From the NCBI GenBank assembly GCA_030595925.1, contig JAUVLC010000029.1, forward strand, positions 1-24,479: a stretch of 24,479 nucleotides of DNA. The letters run 5' to 3'. The stretch comes from Clostridia bacterium. Lineage in GTDB: Bacteria > CBDUZB01 > JAGLHV01. The notes below the pieces were generated by a model that saw nothing but the letters and a program-made list of their open reading frames with translations, was not told where the DNA came from and did not search any database. The position numbers were made by a program, and so were the translations under genes. This document shows positions 8,080 through 16,795 of this stretch, one piece after another (position 1 is the stretch's first letter; each line of letters begins with the position of its first letter).

Positions 8080-8112
8080 TTCAAATGTCAAGGGATTTAT
8101 GAGACAGCACAC
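8080..8112 (-). repeat. IS630 right terminal inverted repeat
   Basis: Ends GAGACAGCACAC and pairs with the left end. The internal part GGGATTTATGAGACAG (8092-8107) also resembles the right arm of the repeat near 23640. Confidence 0.85.
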
Positions 8113-8128
8113 TAGGGATAAAAAGATA

Positions 8129-9568
8129 ATGAAATTTATTGAGTTATTCATAAGTAAATGTCAAATGGAAAACAGAAAATCATTATTGGGATTTATTTTT
8201 TTTATTTTTATTTTGTTATGTTATTGTTTCTTTATTATAAAAAATTGTATAACCTCATTTTCTAATGTTTATCTGATGACTCTTTTTGTTTTGTTTTTTT
8301 TGACTTTTAATAGATTTAAATTAAATAATATGGTATTATTTTATTTGTTCGTTTTTCCTTTTAATTATTGGATTTCTATGAAATTTGTTAATTGGAATTT
8401 GAGTGAGTTGTTAATTATAACAATGTTTGGTTTATGGATATGGTCATCTTTAATTTCGGGCAAAATAAGATACAAAACCAATCCATTTAATAAGTGGATA
8501 GTAGGATATCTTTTAATTAGTTTTGTGTTAGTTTTAAATTCACCAATGAATAATAAATCAATATACAAATCAATAATTAGGGTGGTTGAATGCGGGGTGT
8601 TTTTTTTTGTGTTGGTAAACAACTTTACTTTTAATAAAAAAAATTTAAAAATAGTTTCTAATTTATTAATCATTGCGATGTTACCGGTATGCTTTATAGG
8701 AGTTGTTGAATTTTTAATTTATAGCAAATCTTTTCCGTTTTCTTTTATTGATTTTCATCAAAAAATGTCTTTTTTAGGCGTATATGCTCCAAGGCCTTTA
8801 AAAGGAGTCATAAACTTGAGTTTAGAAGGAAAAGCGATAGGGTCAACTTTTGGTAGTAAATCTGCTTTATCAATTTATCTTTCGGCCGTGTTACCGTTGG
8901 TATTTATTAAAATGTTATATGATAAAGGAGCGTTTCAAAAAGCAATATTTGTATTTGTATTTGGATTGGGATTAATAAATTTGTTTTTAACCGGTTCTCG
9001 TACAGGTTTGATATCGCTATTATTTGGATTGGGAATTATTTTTTATATCCGAAAAAATAAAATAAATGTTTCAGCTATTACCGGTGCAATTTTGTGTTTT
9101 TTGTTGTTTTTTTTATTTTTACCACAAAACATTCAAAAAAGATTGCTTTTTCGTAGTCATGAGAGTTCGTTAATCGGCAGAAAAGTTTATGCAAAACGTT
9201 CAATGAAAATTATTAAAAGTAATTTTTTTACCGGTGCAGGTGTTGATAGTTTAGGTTCGGGGAAAGGACAGTCAAAACCGCACAATGCATTTCTCAGCGA
9301 ATTTCAAACAAAGGGTATATTTGGATTTTTAATGATTGCAGGTTTATTTTTAACAGCAATAAAATATGGATACAAAAATTTGAAATTATTAGTTAAAGAT
9401 GAAGAATTGGGGATATATGCATTGTGGAGTTTTGTTGTAATAATGGTGTATTTTGTTACATCTTTTGCAGCCGAACCTTTTTATGAGAATCAGACTTCAA
9501 TCTTGTTTTTTTTAGGGATTGCTATTATATCTTTTTTAAACGGAAGTTTGGATTATGAAAAAAAGTGA
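8129..9568 (+). CDS. O-antigen polymerase/ligase-like membrane protein (Wzy/WaaL family)
   Basis: Multi-pass inner membrane protein of 479 residues. It has hydrophobic helices throughout, a Wzy_C-type block FLTGSRTGLISLLFGLGI, and the periplasmic-loop motif SKPHNAFLSEFQTKGIFGFL, whose histidine-asparagine pair is typical of O-antigen ligases and polymerases. It probably joins repeat units or attaches the chain to a carrier. ATG 8129 is preferred over 8099, because 8099 lies within the IS end; AGGG at 8114-8117 is the likely ribosome site. Before the insertion this gene began only 13 bases after the preceding stop codon. The IS now separates it from the upstream operon part. The next gene overlaps its end by 14 bases. 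Confidence 0.85.
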   Translation: MKFIELFISKCQMENRKSLLGFIFFIFILLCYCFFIIKNCITSFSNVYLMTLFVLFFLTFNRFKLNNMVLFYLFVFPFNYWISMKFVNWNLSELLIITMFGLWIWSSLISGKIRYKTNPFNKWIVGYLLISFVLVLNSPMNNKSIYKSIIRVVECGVFFFVLVNNFTFNKKNLKIVSNLLIIAMLPVCFIGVVEFLIYSKSFPFSFIDFHQKMSFLGVYAPRPLKGVINLSLEGKAIGSTFGSKSALSIYLSAVLPLVFIKMLYDKGAFQKAIFVFVFGLGLINLFLTGSRTGLISLLFGLGIIFYIRKNKINVSAITGAILCFLLFFLFLPQNIQKRLLFRSHESSLIGRKVYAKRSMKIIKSNFFTGAGVDSLGSGKGQSKPHNAFLSEFQTKGIFGFLMIAGLFLTAIKYGYKNLKLLVKDEELGIYALWSFVVIMVYFVTSFAAEPFYENQTSILFFLGIAIISFLNGSLDYEKK

Positions 9569-10751
9569 TATTATTTGTTTCGCGGGAAATTTATATGATC
9601 AGAGGCCCTGGACTAACAGACAACAGATAATGACGAGAGTAGCATGTATGGGATATAAGGTTCTATATATAGAACCTCCTAAAAATTTGTTTGTTCAATT
9701 GATTAAATTAATATTTTCTGTAAAACCGGAACAAAATGTATCTAAATGGTTCAAAAGGATATGGAAAATTGAAAAAAGGGGAGAAAATCTATATTTATTT
9801 TCGCTTGTTAAAATTATTCCTACGAAATACAGAATATTTAGAAAACTGAATTATTTGCTTTATTGTTCTTTTGTTAAAAAAAAACTTAAACAATTGAATA
9901 TGGAAAGGCCAGTGCTTTGGATATATACTCCGGACGCCGGTGTTTTCGCAGGAAAATTAAGCGAATATCTTTCATGTTATGATTGTGTTGATAATTATAC
10001 AAGTCAACCCTGGTATAAAAATAATTTTAAAAATATAGAAAAAGATGAGTTAGAATTATTGAAAAAAGTAACGTTAGTATTTACAACCAGTAAAAGTTTA
10101 TATAGAGATAAAATAAAATATAATCCTAATACTTATTTAGTTCATAATGTCGGAGATTTTAACCATTTTATAAAGGCAACACATTTTAATACAAAGATTC
10201 CGGATAATATTATAAATATAGCTAAACCCATAATAGGATTTGTTGGGGCAATAGATGATTATAAATTAGACATAGACTTGCTTTCATATTTAGCGAATGA
10301 AAGGGCGAAATGGTCAATTGTTTTAATCGGCCCGGTTGGTGTTGCTGACAAGAAAACATCCACGCGTGTTTTAAGGGAATGTAGCAATATTTACTTTTTA
10401 GGGGAAAGAAAATATGAATGTATTCCTGATTACATTAAAGCTTTTGATGTTTGTATTATTCCTTATCAAAAAAATAAATATACGGAAGGTTGTTTTCCCA
10501 TTAAATTTTTTGAATACCTTGCTACAGGAAAACCTGTTGTAGTAAGTGGGTTGCCGGAATTGGAGAAATACGGAGATATAATTGGTTTTGCTAATACCAA
10601 AAATCGGTTTATTTCTTTGATTGAAGAATATCTTAAGAATGACACCAATGAAAATAAAAAGCACAGAATTGCTATTGCAAAAAAAAATACCTGGCAGAAA
10701 AAAACAGAAAAACAAATAGAAATAATAAAAGGTTTTGTTAAAACAAAATGA
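9555..10751 (+). CDS. Glycosyltransferase (GT4-like, TuaH-type)
   Basis: GT-B protein of 398 residues. The N-terminus (SDIICFAGNLYDQRPWTNRQ, then VLYIEPP) and the middle segment YDCVDNYTSQPWY match the group that includes teichuronic-acid TuaH and related exopolysaccharide glycosyltransferases. The donor-binding domain has IGFVGAIDDYKLDIDLL and EGCFPIKFFEYLATGKPVVV, with E311 and E320 as the acidic pair. It overlaps the polymerase gene by 14 bases and the next gene by four, so it is translationally coupled on both sides. The sugar is not predictable from sequence. Confidence 0.87.
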   Translation: MKKSDIICFAGNLYDQRPWTNRQQIMTRVACMGYKVLYIEPPKNLFVQLIKLIFSVKPEQNVSKWFKRIWKIEKRGENLYLFSLVKIIPTKYRIFRKLNYLLYCSFVKKKLKQLNMERPVLWIYTPDAGVFAGKLSEYLSCYDCVDNYTSQPWYKNNFKNIEKDELELLKKVTLVFTTSKSLYRDKIKYNPNTYLVHNVGDFNHFIKATHFNTKIPDNIINIAKPIIGFVGAIDDYKLDIDLLSYLANERAKWSIVLIGPVGVADKKTSTRVLRECSNIYFLGERKYECIPDYIKAFDVCIIPYQKNKYTEGCFPIKFFEYLATGKPVVVSGLPELEKYGDIIGFANTKNRFISLIEEYLKNDTNENKKHRIAIAKKNTWQKKTEKQIEIIKGFVKTK

Positions 10752-11860
10752 GAATAGGAATTGATTTTCACACAGCAGAAAGGGAAGGAAGTGGTAATTG
10801 TACTTATATTAGAAATCTTGTTGAATCTCTTATTAAAATAGACAAAGAAAATGAATATTTTCTTTATATAACAAATATTAATTATCCATATTATAAGAGA
10901 TTCAGAAAAGATGGAAATGTTTATTTGTGTTCAACAAAATCAAATAATCCCTTTATAAGAATTCCATTACTTGGCATAAGGACTTTTATTGATAAAATTG
11001 ATATTCTTCATGTTTTGTATATTGCTCCTCCGATTCATCGTGGTAAATTAGTGTTAACTATTCATGATGTTTCCTTTCTTCATTTTCCGGAGTGTTTTCG
11101 AAAACTTGAAAATATTCGTCAGAAAATTCTTATCCCTGGAAACATTAAGAAAGCGGACAAAGTGTTGACTATTTCGAAACATTCTAAGAAAGACATTACG
11201 GAAAATTATAATGTTACAGATAATAAAGTAAAAATCACTTATCTTGGTGTGAAAACTATTTTTAAAGCCGTAGAAAATTTAAAAGATAAATCTGAATTTT
11301 TAAAAGAACATGGAATTTGTGGTAAATTTATATTTTTTTTAGGGCGTATAGATGCAAGAAAAAACATTTTTGCTTTAATAAAAGCATTTATGTCATTAAA
11401 ACAGCAGAAACAGATTCCATATCAATTAGTTATAGCAGGGAAAAAGGATTTTTTAACTAAATCGATGCAAAAAGAAATAGATATGTCAAATTATAAAAAA
11501 GACATTATTTTTGCGGGATATTTATCTGAGGAAACTTTGCCCATATTTTATAATTTCGCGGAAGTTTTTGTTTACCCAAGTTTATATGAAGGATTTGGTC
11601 TTCCTTGCCTGGAAGCAATGGCTTGTGGATGTCCGGTGATAAGTTCTAATTGTAGTTCTATTCCGGAAGTAGTCGGAGATGCTGGAATATTGACTGATCC
11701 ATGTGATGTTGATAAACTTGCTTCTGCAATATATAAGGTTGTTTCAAACAGAGAATTAAAATTAAAAATGAAAAAAAAAGGTTTGCAACAGGCAGAAAAA
11801 TTTAAATGGGAAAATACTGCACGGGAAACATTAGAGATATATAAGGAAACGATGTTATGA
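10748..11860 (+). CDS. GT4 family glycosyltransferase (mannosyltransferase-like)
   Basis: A 370-residue GT-B enzyme. It opens [20 protein letters not shown], the RIGID..........G...Y pattern of mannosyl- and related transferases that start with a glycine loop, and has the block [14 protein letters not shown]. The C-terminal domain carries [19 protein letters not shown] and an intact EX7[10 protein letters not shown] (E281 and E289), followed by [11 protein letters not shown]. It shares this plan with the gene at 16796, so the two are likely paralogues with related donors. Four-base overlaps with both neighbours indicate one operon. A mannose donor is plausible given gmd downstream, but that is inference. 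Confidence 0.88.
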   Translation: MRIGIDFHTAEREGSGNCTYIRNLVESLIKIDKENEYFLYITNINYPYYKRFRKDGNVYLCSTKSNNPFIRIPLLGIRTFIDKIDILHVLYIAPPIHRGKLVLTIHDVSFLHFPECFRKLENIRQKILIPGNIKKADKVLTISKHSKKDITENYNVTDNKVKITYLGVKTIFKAVENLKDKSEFLKEHGICGKFIFFLGRIDARKNIFALIKAFMSLKQQKQIPYQLVIAGKKDFLTKSMQKEIDMSNYKKDIIFAGYLSEETLPIFYNFAEVFVYPSLYEGFGLPCLEAMACGCPVISSNCSSIPEVVGDAGILTDPCDVDKLASAIYKVVSNRELKLKMKKKGLQQAEKFKWENTARETLEIYKETML

Positions 11861-12963
11861 AAATTGCTATTATGGGTTTTAGAGGAATTCCTGCCAGTTA
11901 TGGTGGGTTTGAAACGTTTGTAGAGGAATTAGCACCAAGACTGGTTCAGCAAGGATACCAGGTAACTGTTTATGGGCGTTCTAATATTATTAACTACAAA
12001 GAAAGATATTATAAAGGGGTAAAATTAGTAATTCTTCCAACGATAAGTAATAAATATCTGGATACCGTAGTCCATACTTTTTTGTCAATAGTTCATAGTT
12101 GTTTTTATAAATATGATATTATTTTTATTTTAAATGCTGCCAACAGTATATTTTCCTTCATTCCACGATTAATTGGAAGGAAAGTTGTTGTTAATGTTGA
12201 TGGCATAGAAAGAAAACGGAGGAAATGGAATTGTCTGGGAAAATCATGGTATCTTTTCGGAGAATTTTTTTCAGTTGTTTTTCCTAACGAAATTGTATCC
12301 GATGCGAAAGTTATTCAAAATTATTATGAAAAGAGGTATAAAAGAAAGTCTGTATTTATTTCTTATGGTGCAAATATTGAAAAGGTAAATAGTTCTTTGA
12401 TTTTAGATAAATTTGGGCTGAAGTCTGATGAATATATTTTGTATGTAAGTAGATTAGAACCCGAGAATAATGCCCATCTTGTAATTAAAGCCCTTAAAAA
12501 AATTAATACAGACAAAAAATTTGTTATTGTTGGAGATGCACCTTATGCAGCAAAATATAAATCTTATTTAAGAGAATTAGCAAAAAGTGATTTTAGGTTT
12601 ATTTTTACGGGATTTGTTTTTGGTGAAGGATATAAAGAATTGCAATCGAATACTTATATTTATATCCATGCAACTGAAGTGGGGGGGACTCATCCGGCCT
12701 TAATTGAATCTATGGGATTTGGCAATTGTATCATTGTAAATGGAACAGAAGAAAATATGGAAGTAACAGGTGATGCAGGATTAATTTATAAGAAGAATGA
12801 TATAGCTGATTTAAGAGAAAAAATTCAATATCTGATTGATAATTGTGATGTCATCAAAGATTATAGAAAAAAAGCACAAGAAAGAATTCGTAAAAATTAT
12901 TCATGGGATGTTGTAACCGGTAAATATAAAAAACTATTTTTAAAATTAGTGGGAAATAGATGA
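11857..12963 (+). CDS. GT4 glycosyltransferase with DUF1972 N-terminus (rhamnosyltransferase-like)
   Basis: A 368-residue protein beginning [20 protein letters not shown], the signature of the DUF1972 N-terminal domain found in Cps2T-type rhamnosyltransferases. Conserved [20 protein letters not shown] and [12 protein letters not shown] follow, then the Glycos_transf_1 domain with [18 protein letters not shown] and [15 protein letters not shown]. The predicted role is transferring a 6-deoxyhexose such as rhamnose within the repeat unit. No dTDP-rhamnose genes lie in this window, so that donor would be made elsewhere; a GDP-6-deoxyhexose made through gmd is another possibility. It overlaps both neighbours by four bases. 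Confidence 0.9.
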   Translation: MKIAIMGFRGIPASYGGFETFVEELAPRLVQQGYQVTVYGRSNIINYKERYYKGVKLVILPTISNKYLDTVVHTFLSIVHSCFYKYDIIFILNAANSIFSFIPRLIGRKVVVNVDGIERKRRKWNCLGKSWYLFGEFFSVVFPNEIVSDAKVIQNYYEKRYKRKSVFISYGANIEKVNSSLILDKFGLKSDEYILYVSRLEPENNAHLVIKALKKINTDKKFVIVGDAPYAAKYKSYLRELAKSDFRFIFTGFVFGEGYKELQSNTYIYIHATEVGGTHPALIESMGFGNCIIVNGTEENMEVTGDAGLIYKKNDIADLREKIQYLIDNCDVIKDYRKKAQERIRKNYSWDVVTGKYKKLFLKLVGNR

Positions 12964-13592
12964 ATAATAGAAAAAAAAGTAAATTTGGCAAAATTATTTT
13001 TTATATGTTTTTGGGGTTGTTTTTAATCGTATCCCTTGTTCCGTTTCATTCCTTCCTTCACATTAAATTATTTAATTTGCCTACTCATTATCTAATTGTA
13101 GGAGGAGGAGTGTTTTTGCTTGTGCTTTTGAGTTGGTGGAAGAAAGGTGCGGAATTTATTCCTTTTGATAAATTCTTGCTTTTTTTGTTTGTATGTTTTT
13201 CTTTGAGTCTTATAACTAGTGTTGATCGTTTATGGACGCTTAAAACTTTGGTTAGTTTTTTTTTACGGGGAATAGGAGTAGCTTTTATTGCGATAAGAAT
13301 TGTTGATAGTAATAAAAAGAGAGAAATCCTGATTCGGGTTTTACTTTGGGGTAGTAGTCTTGTTTGTTTACTTGGTCTTGTAGAATTTTCTATGGGTTAT
13401 AATCCTATCTTTCATCATTTATATCTTAGTCATAGTGTTCTTTACAAAGAGATTTTGAAATATCGCGGTGGAATGGCTTCTACTATTGGACATCCCGTAG
13501 CTTTAGCCGCTTATTTAGTTCTTTTCTTTCCTATTGCTTTGAGATTTGTGCAAAAGAAAAAATCTTTATTTGCATTTATTCCTTTTTTTTGA
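12960..13592 (+). CDS. Second O-antigen ligase/polymerase, N-terminal half (frame ends at T8 run)
   Basis: First 210 residues of a Wzy/WaaL-like membrane protein, with hydrophobic helices such as IIFYMFLGLFLIVSLVPFHS and HYLIVGGGVFLLVLLSWW, and MASTIGHPVALAAYLVLFFP before the break. The frame stops at TGA 13590-13592 right after eight T residues (13583-13590). Adding one T, or slipping back one base, continues into the second half at 13589, giving about 425 residues, the normal family length. The start overlaps the previous stop (ATGA). On its own this half lacks the conserved RGSW/ligase block and is unlikely to be active. It is a frameshifted gene, a recoded gene or a sequencing homopolymer error. 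Confidence 0.8.
   Translation: MNNRKKSKFGKIIFYMFLGLFLIVSLVPFHSFLHIKLFNLPTHYLIVGGGVFLLVLLSWWKKGAEFIPFDKFLLFLFVCFSLSLITSVDRLWTLKTLVSFFLRGIGVAFIAIRIVDSNKKREILIRVLLWGSSLVCLLGLVEFSMGYNPIFHHLYLSHSVLYKEILKYRGGMASTIGHPVALAAYLVLFFPIALRFVQKKKSLFAFIPFF
13583..13592 (+). other. Slippery T8-TGA frameshift site inside the polymerase/ligase gene
   Basis: Eight T residues are read in the incoming frame as T TTT TTT followed immediately by TGA. A -1 slip on this heptamer-type site reads TTG ATT GTG GCA and restores the full-length protein. Transcriptional slippage to nine U residues would do the same. No stimulatory structure was modelled. A plain indel or homopolymer error is the simplest explanation. Confidence 0.45.
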
Positions 13593-14236
13593 TTGTGGCA
13601 ACTATTGTTTTTTCATTTACCCGAGGTTCATGGCTAATAACTATTATTATGTTTATTCTTTATTTTTTAAAGAAAGAATATCGTCCTTCTAATATTGCAT
13701 TCACAAGGAAGATGTTTAAGCAAATTTTATTTGGCTCTGCAGTATTTTTTATTATTATTTTTTCTTGTTTTTTCTTTCCCAGAGCAAAACAATCTTTTAT
13801 TAAACGAGTTAATTTTAAAACAATTAAAGGTGACATATTGTATTCGCACCGAGCGGGTTCTTATTATACTACTTTAAATATATTAAAAAAATACCCTTTT
13901 TTTGGTGTAGGAATGGGGAATTATCCCCAGGTTTACCGTCTTTATCGTAACAAGCAAACAATAGAACATCTTGAAACACCGGACAATATGTATTTGCGAC
14001 TGCTTTCAGAAACAGGAATAATTGGAACTTTAGCTTTTTTATTATTTATTATTTATTGTCTTAATCGTTTATTAATGAATTTCCGGTTAGCAAGTAATTT
14101 TAAATGGGCTTTGACTTGTGGTATTATTGGGTTTTTGCTTAATTTATTCACTGCGGATCTTTTTTATTGGCTTCCTCTTCAATTTACTTTCTGGCTTTTA
14201 TTGGGAGTAGGGGTTGGTTATGAACATAGTACATAG
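13589..14236 (+). CDS. Second O-antigen ligase/polymerase, C-terminal half (out of frame)
   Basis: This frame holds the diagnostic Wzy_C part: IVFSFTRGSWLITIIMFILY (the family's 'FTRGSWL' block) and the periplasmic-loop segment GVGMGNYPQVYRLYR, then TPDNMYLRLLSETGIIGTLA, equivalent to the 'HN.yL.lLaEtGiiGl' motif, with D-N at the H-N position. It has no ribosome site of its own; the TTG at 13589 is merely the first possible start within the T run. It should be annotated together with 12960-13592 as one gene broken by one base. Its end overlaps the next flippase gene by 17 bases. Confidence 0.8.
   Translation: MIVATIVFSFTRGSWLITIIMFILYFLKKEYRPSNIAFTRKMFKQILFGSAVFFIIIFSCFFFPRAKQSFIKRVNFKTIKGDILYSHRAGSYYTTLNILKKYPFFGVGMGNYPQVYRLYRNKQTIEHLETPDNMYLRLLSETGIIGTLAFLLFIIYCLNRLLMNFRLASNFKWALTCGIIGFLLNLFTADLFYWLPLQFTFWLLLGVGVGYEHST
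14209..14213 (+). promoter_or_regulatory. Shine-Dalgarno deciding start at 14220
   Basis: AGGGG lies six bases before ATG 14220, favouring it over the in-frame TTG at 14214, which directly abuts the motif. Confidence 0.6.
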
Positions 14237-15650
14237 AGCAAGGAAAAATTTTTTCTTTAAATTAATGGGGGAAATAGGTTCCCGTGCTTTAGCTTTGGGT
14301 TTTTATATTATTATTGCTCGAAAGTTAGGAGCGTTTAATTTTGGGCGATATTCCTTTGCTTATTCATTTACTGCTCTTTTTGTTATTTTAATGAATTTAG
14401 GGGTAGATACAATTTTAATTCGGGATGTATCCCGTTTACGGCAGGAAGTAAAGACTTATGTGGCAAATATTAATGTATTGAAATTATTTCTTTCCATAAT
14501 TACCTGGGTTATTATCCATTTTATGATAATTGGCTTGGGATATCCTAAAGATGTTATACAAATTGTTGATTTAATGGCGTTAGTAATTATTGGAACAGGA
14601 ATATTGGAATATGTTTGTGCTATATTTAATGCTTTCGAACAGATGCAGTATGAGACATTTCTTAAGGTAATCAATAAAATTCTTTTTCTTGCTTTGGGTG
14701 TTGGGGCTTTACTGGCAGGGCTATCGTTAACCGGCCTTCTCAAAGGCCTAATTTTGGCTTATGCGATAACAATTTTTATTGGCTTTCTTTTGATTAACAA
14801 TAAAATTACCCCTTTACATTTTAATTTTGATTTTAAATTTTGTCAAAAACTGCTTAAACTCTCCTTCCCTGTGTTTTTATCTTTTGCTTTTCTTACTATT
14901 TATAAAAATTTAGATGTAGTTTTTCTTTCTTTATTTCATTGTCCGGAACAGGAAATTGGATGGTATACTTCAACGGTAAAATTGGGAGATGTTTTAAGGG
15001 CAATCCCGGTTCTTTGTGTCGGAGCTGTTTTTCCTATTTTTTCTTCCCTTTCTTTATATTCAAAAGAAAAACTCAAAAAAGCTGTTAATTGGTTGATAAA
15101 ATTACTTTGTTTATTTTCTATTCCGCTTGCTTTTGGAACATCAGTGCTTTCCGGAAAAATTATTTTTTTTGTTTATGGAAAAGAATATTTGCCGGCTGCG
15201 TTGGCCCTTGCTATAAGTATTTGGGCGTTTATTTTTGTTTTTGTTAATTATGCAATAATGCAATTTATAGTCATAATTGATAAGCAGAAATTTAATATTA
15301 TTTCTTCAGGGTGTGCACTTATAGTAAATGCAGTTTTAAATGTGTTTCTTATTCCACATTTTGGTTATCTTGGACCTCCTTTTGCCTTATTGGGAGCTGA
15401 GATTGTCCTTTTTTTGATTAATCTATATTTTAGTTCCATTTTTTTATTACCTGTTTATTTTAAAAATTGGATATGGAAAATAGTCCTTGCGGGTTTTTTT
15501 ATGGGTGGGGTTCTTATATATCTTCATCAATTAAATATTTTTATGCTTTTTTTATTGGGTGTCTGTATTTATGTTTTTTTATTATTTTTATTTAGAGTTT
15601 TTTCTACAGACGATGTTAATTTTATGAAAAAAGTAATGGCGAGAACATGA
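14220..15650 (+). CDS. Wzx-like polysaccharide flippase, copy 2
   Basis: A 476-residue inner membrane protein of the MOP superfamily, predicted to flip lipid-linked repeat units. The N-terminus LMGEIGSRALALGFYIIIAR, then KLGAFNFGRYSFAYSFTALF, is the canonical start of Polysacc_synt flippases. Later segments such as FPVFLSFAFLTIYKNLDVVF and a C-terminal polysacc_synt_C-like run of helices complete the 12 to 14 helix plan. It differs strongly from the flippase at 3689, so it is not a recent duplicate. It begins inside the end of the broken ligase gene and its stop overlaps the next glycosyltransferase by four bases. Confidence 0.9.
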   Translation: MNIVHRARKNFFFKLMGEIGSRALALGFYIIIARKLGAFNFGRYSFAYSFTALFVILMNLGVDTILIRDVSRLRQEVKTYVANINVLKLFLSIITWVIIHFMIIGLGYPKDVIQIVDLMALVIIGTGILEYVCAIFNAFEQMQYETFLKVINKILFLALGVGALLAGLSLTGLLKGLILAYAITIFIGFLLINNKITPLHFNFDFKFCQKLLKLSFPVFLSFAFLTIYKNLDVVFLSLFHCPEQEIGWYTSTVKLGDVLRAIPVLCVGAVFPIFSSLSLYSKEKLKKAVNWLIKLLCLFSIPLAFGTSVLSGKIIFFVYGKEYLPAALALAISIWAFIFVFVNYAIMQFIVIIDKQKFNIISSGCALIVNAVLNVFLIPHFGYLGPPFALLGAEIVLFLINLYFSSIFLLPVYFKNWIWKIVLAGFFMGGVLIYLHQLNIFMLFLLGVCIYVFLLFLFRVFSTDDVNFMKKVMART

Positions 15651-16786
15651 ATATATTATTAATTAATATGAGTAATCTTAGTTCCCAAAAGGTTCCTGGG
15701 GGAGCAGAAAAGGTTTTACTTGAAATTATTCATTGTTCAGGAAAAAAAGAATTTTGTTTTACAATGATACTTTCTTCCGGCGACCCTACGGGAAAAAGAT
15801 TTTGTCGATTGGGAGCAAATGTTTATGTAAAAAATTTCCGTAGTTTTTTTTCATTTTTCCATGTATTTTACTTGGTTTTGTTGATTAAAAAAAAGAAAAT
15901 AGATTTAATTCATACTAACGAATGTCGGGGAAATTTTTTTGGTTCTCTGGCAGGGATTTTAACCGGAGTACCGGTAGTTTCCTGTCGTCATGAACTTTAT
16001 TTTTCTCCTTTTATTACAGGAAAAATATCCTGGAAAAGAAAATTATATCGTTTGGTAGACATGTTCTTTTTTCATTTGGTTAGCAGAAAATTAATTGCAG
16101 TTTCTCAGGCTGTTAAAAACGAAATTATCATGAGTCAGAAAATTAATCCTGATAAGATAGAAGTTATTTCTTTTGGTATTGATCCGGATAAGGTTAAAGA
16201 GTTATCTCTTGATATAAGAGACTTAAAAGATGAATTTAAAATAAAAGAAGAAAATCCTGTAATAGTTACCGTAGCAAATCTTTCACGGGAGAAAGGATAT
16301 GATGTTCTCCTTGATGCCGCTTACTATGTAAAGAAAAATATTTCAACTGTACGTTTTATTTGTTTTGGTGAAGGGAAATATCGTTTAACCTTGGAAAAGA
16401 AGATTAAACAACTTGGTTTAGAGGGGACTGTTATTCTTGCTGGATTTAAAGAAAACATTTTAGATTATTTGAGAATTGCGGATTTGTTTGTTTTGCCTTC
16501 ATTGGCTGAAGGAATGTCAAAATCGTTAATGGAAGCAATGTTAATGAAAAAACCGGCTATTGCTTCTAATATTGGTAGTCTTCCCGAAATAATCAAAGAT
16601 GGAATTAACGGTTTACTTGTTCCTCCCGGTGATGCGCATGCTTTAAAAAGCGCTATAATAGAATTATTGGGAGATAAAGATAAAGCTCAAAGGATAGCGG
16701 ATGAAGGATATAAAAGCGTTATTAAATATTACCGTTTGGAAAAGGCAATTAAACAATTAGAACTTATATATTATTCGTTTAAATAG
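15647..16786 (+). CDS. GT4 family glycosyltransferase
   Basis: A 379-residue GT-B enzyme. The glycine loop PGGAEKVLLEI (about residues 17-27), IDLIHTNECRGNFFGSLAG and VVSCRHELYF form the acceptor domain. The donor domain has VTVANLSREKGYDVLLDAAY and an intact EX7E, EGMSKSLME (E288 and E296), followed by KKPAIASNIGSLPEIIKDG. It is translationally coupled to the Wzx gene (ATGA) and ends nine bases before the next gene, which has its own AGGGAG ribosome site. The N-terminal pattern resembles sugar transferases acting on lipid-linked acceptors; the specific sugar is unknown. Confidence 0.9.
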   Translation: MNILLINMSNLSSQKVPGGAEKVLLEIIHCSGKKEFCFTMILSSGDPTGKRFCRLGANVYVKNFRSFFSFFHVFYLVLLIKKKKIDLIHTNECRGNFFGSLAGILTGVPVVSCRHELYFSPFITGKISWKRKLYRLVDMFFFHLVSRKLIAVSQAVKNEIIMSQKINPDKIEVISFGIDPDKVKELSLDIRDLKDEFKIKEENPVIVTVANLSREKGYDVLLDAAYYVKKNISTVRFICFGEGKYRLTLEKKIKQLGLEGTVILAGFKENILDYLRIADLFVLPSLAEGMSKSLMEAMLMKKPAIASNIGSLPEIIKDGINGLLVPPGDAHALKSAIIELLGDKDKAQRIADEGYKSVIKYYRLEKAIKQLELIYYSFK

Positions 16787-16795
16787 GGAGCAAGA

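Larger units (their letters stand above)
6980..8112. mobile_element. IS630-family insertion sequence, 1133 bp, TA target duplication
   Basis: The element runs from GTGTGCTGTCTC at 6980 to GAGACAGCACAC at 8112. Imperfect terminal inverted repeats match at 26 of the outer 33 positions, including the first 12 and a second block ACATTTGAA. TA flanks both ends (6978-6979 and 8113-8114), the expected IS630/Tc1-mariner duplication. One minus-strand transposase gene fills it. Removing the element and one TA restores GAATACTAGGGATAAAAAG, joining the upstream stop codon to the downstream gene's leader. Size, ends and coding content all fit IS630. Confidence 0.93.

Noticed and set aside
8099-8128. Upstream ATG start for the polymerase gene at 8099
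   Set aside because: It lies in the IS right end and would add residues encoded by the inserted element; ATG 8129 has a ribosome site in the original flank.
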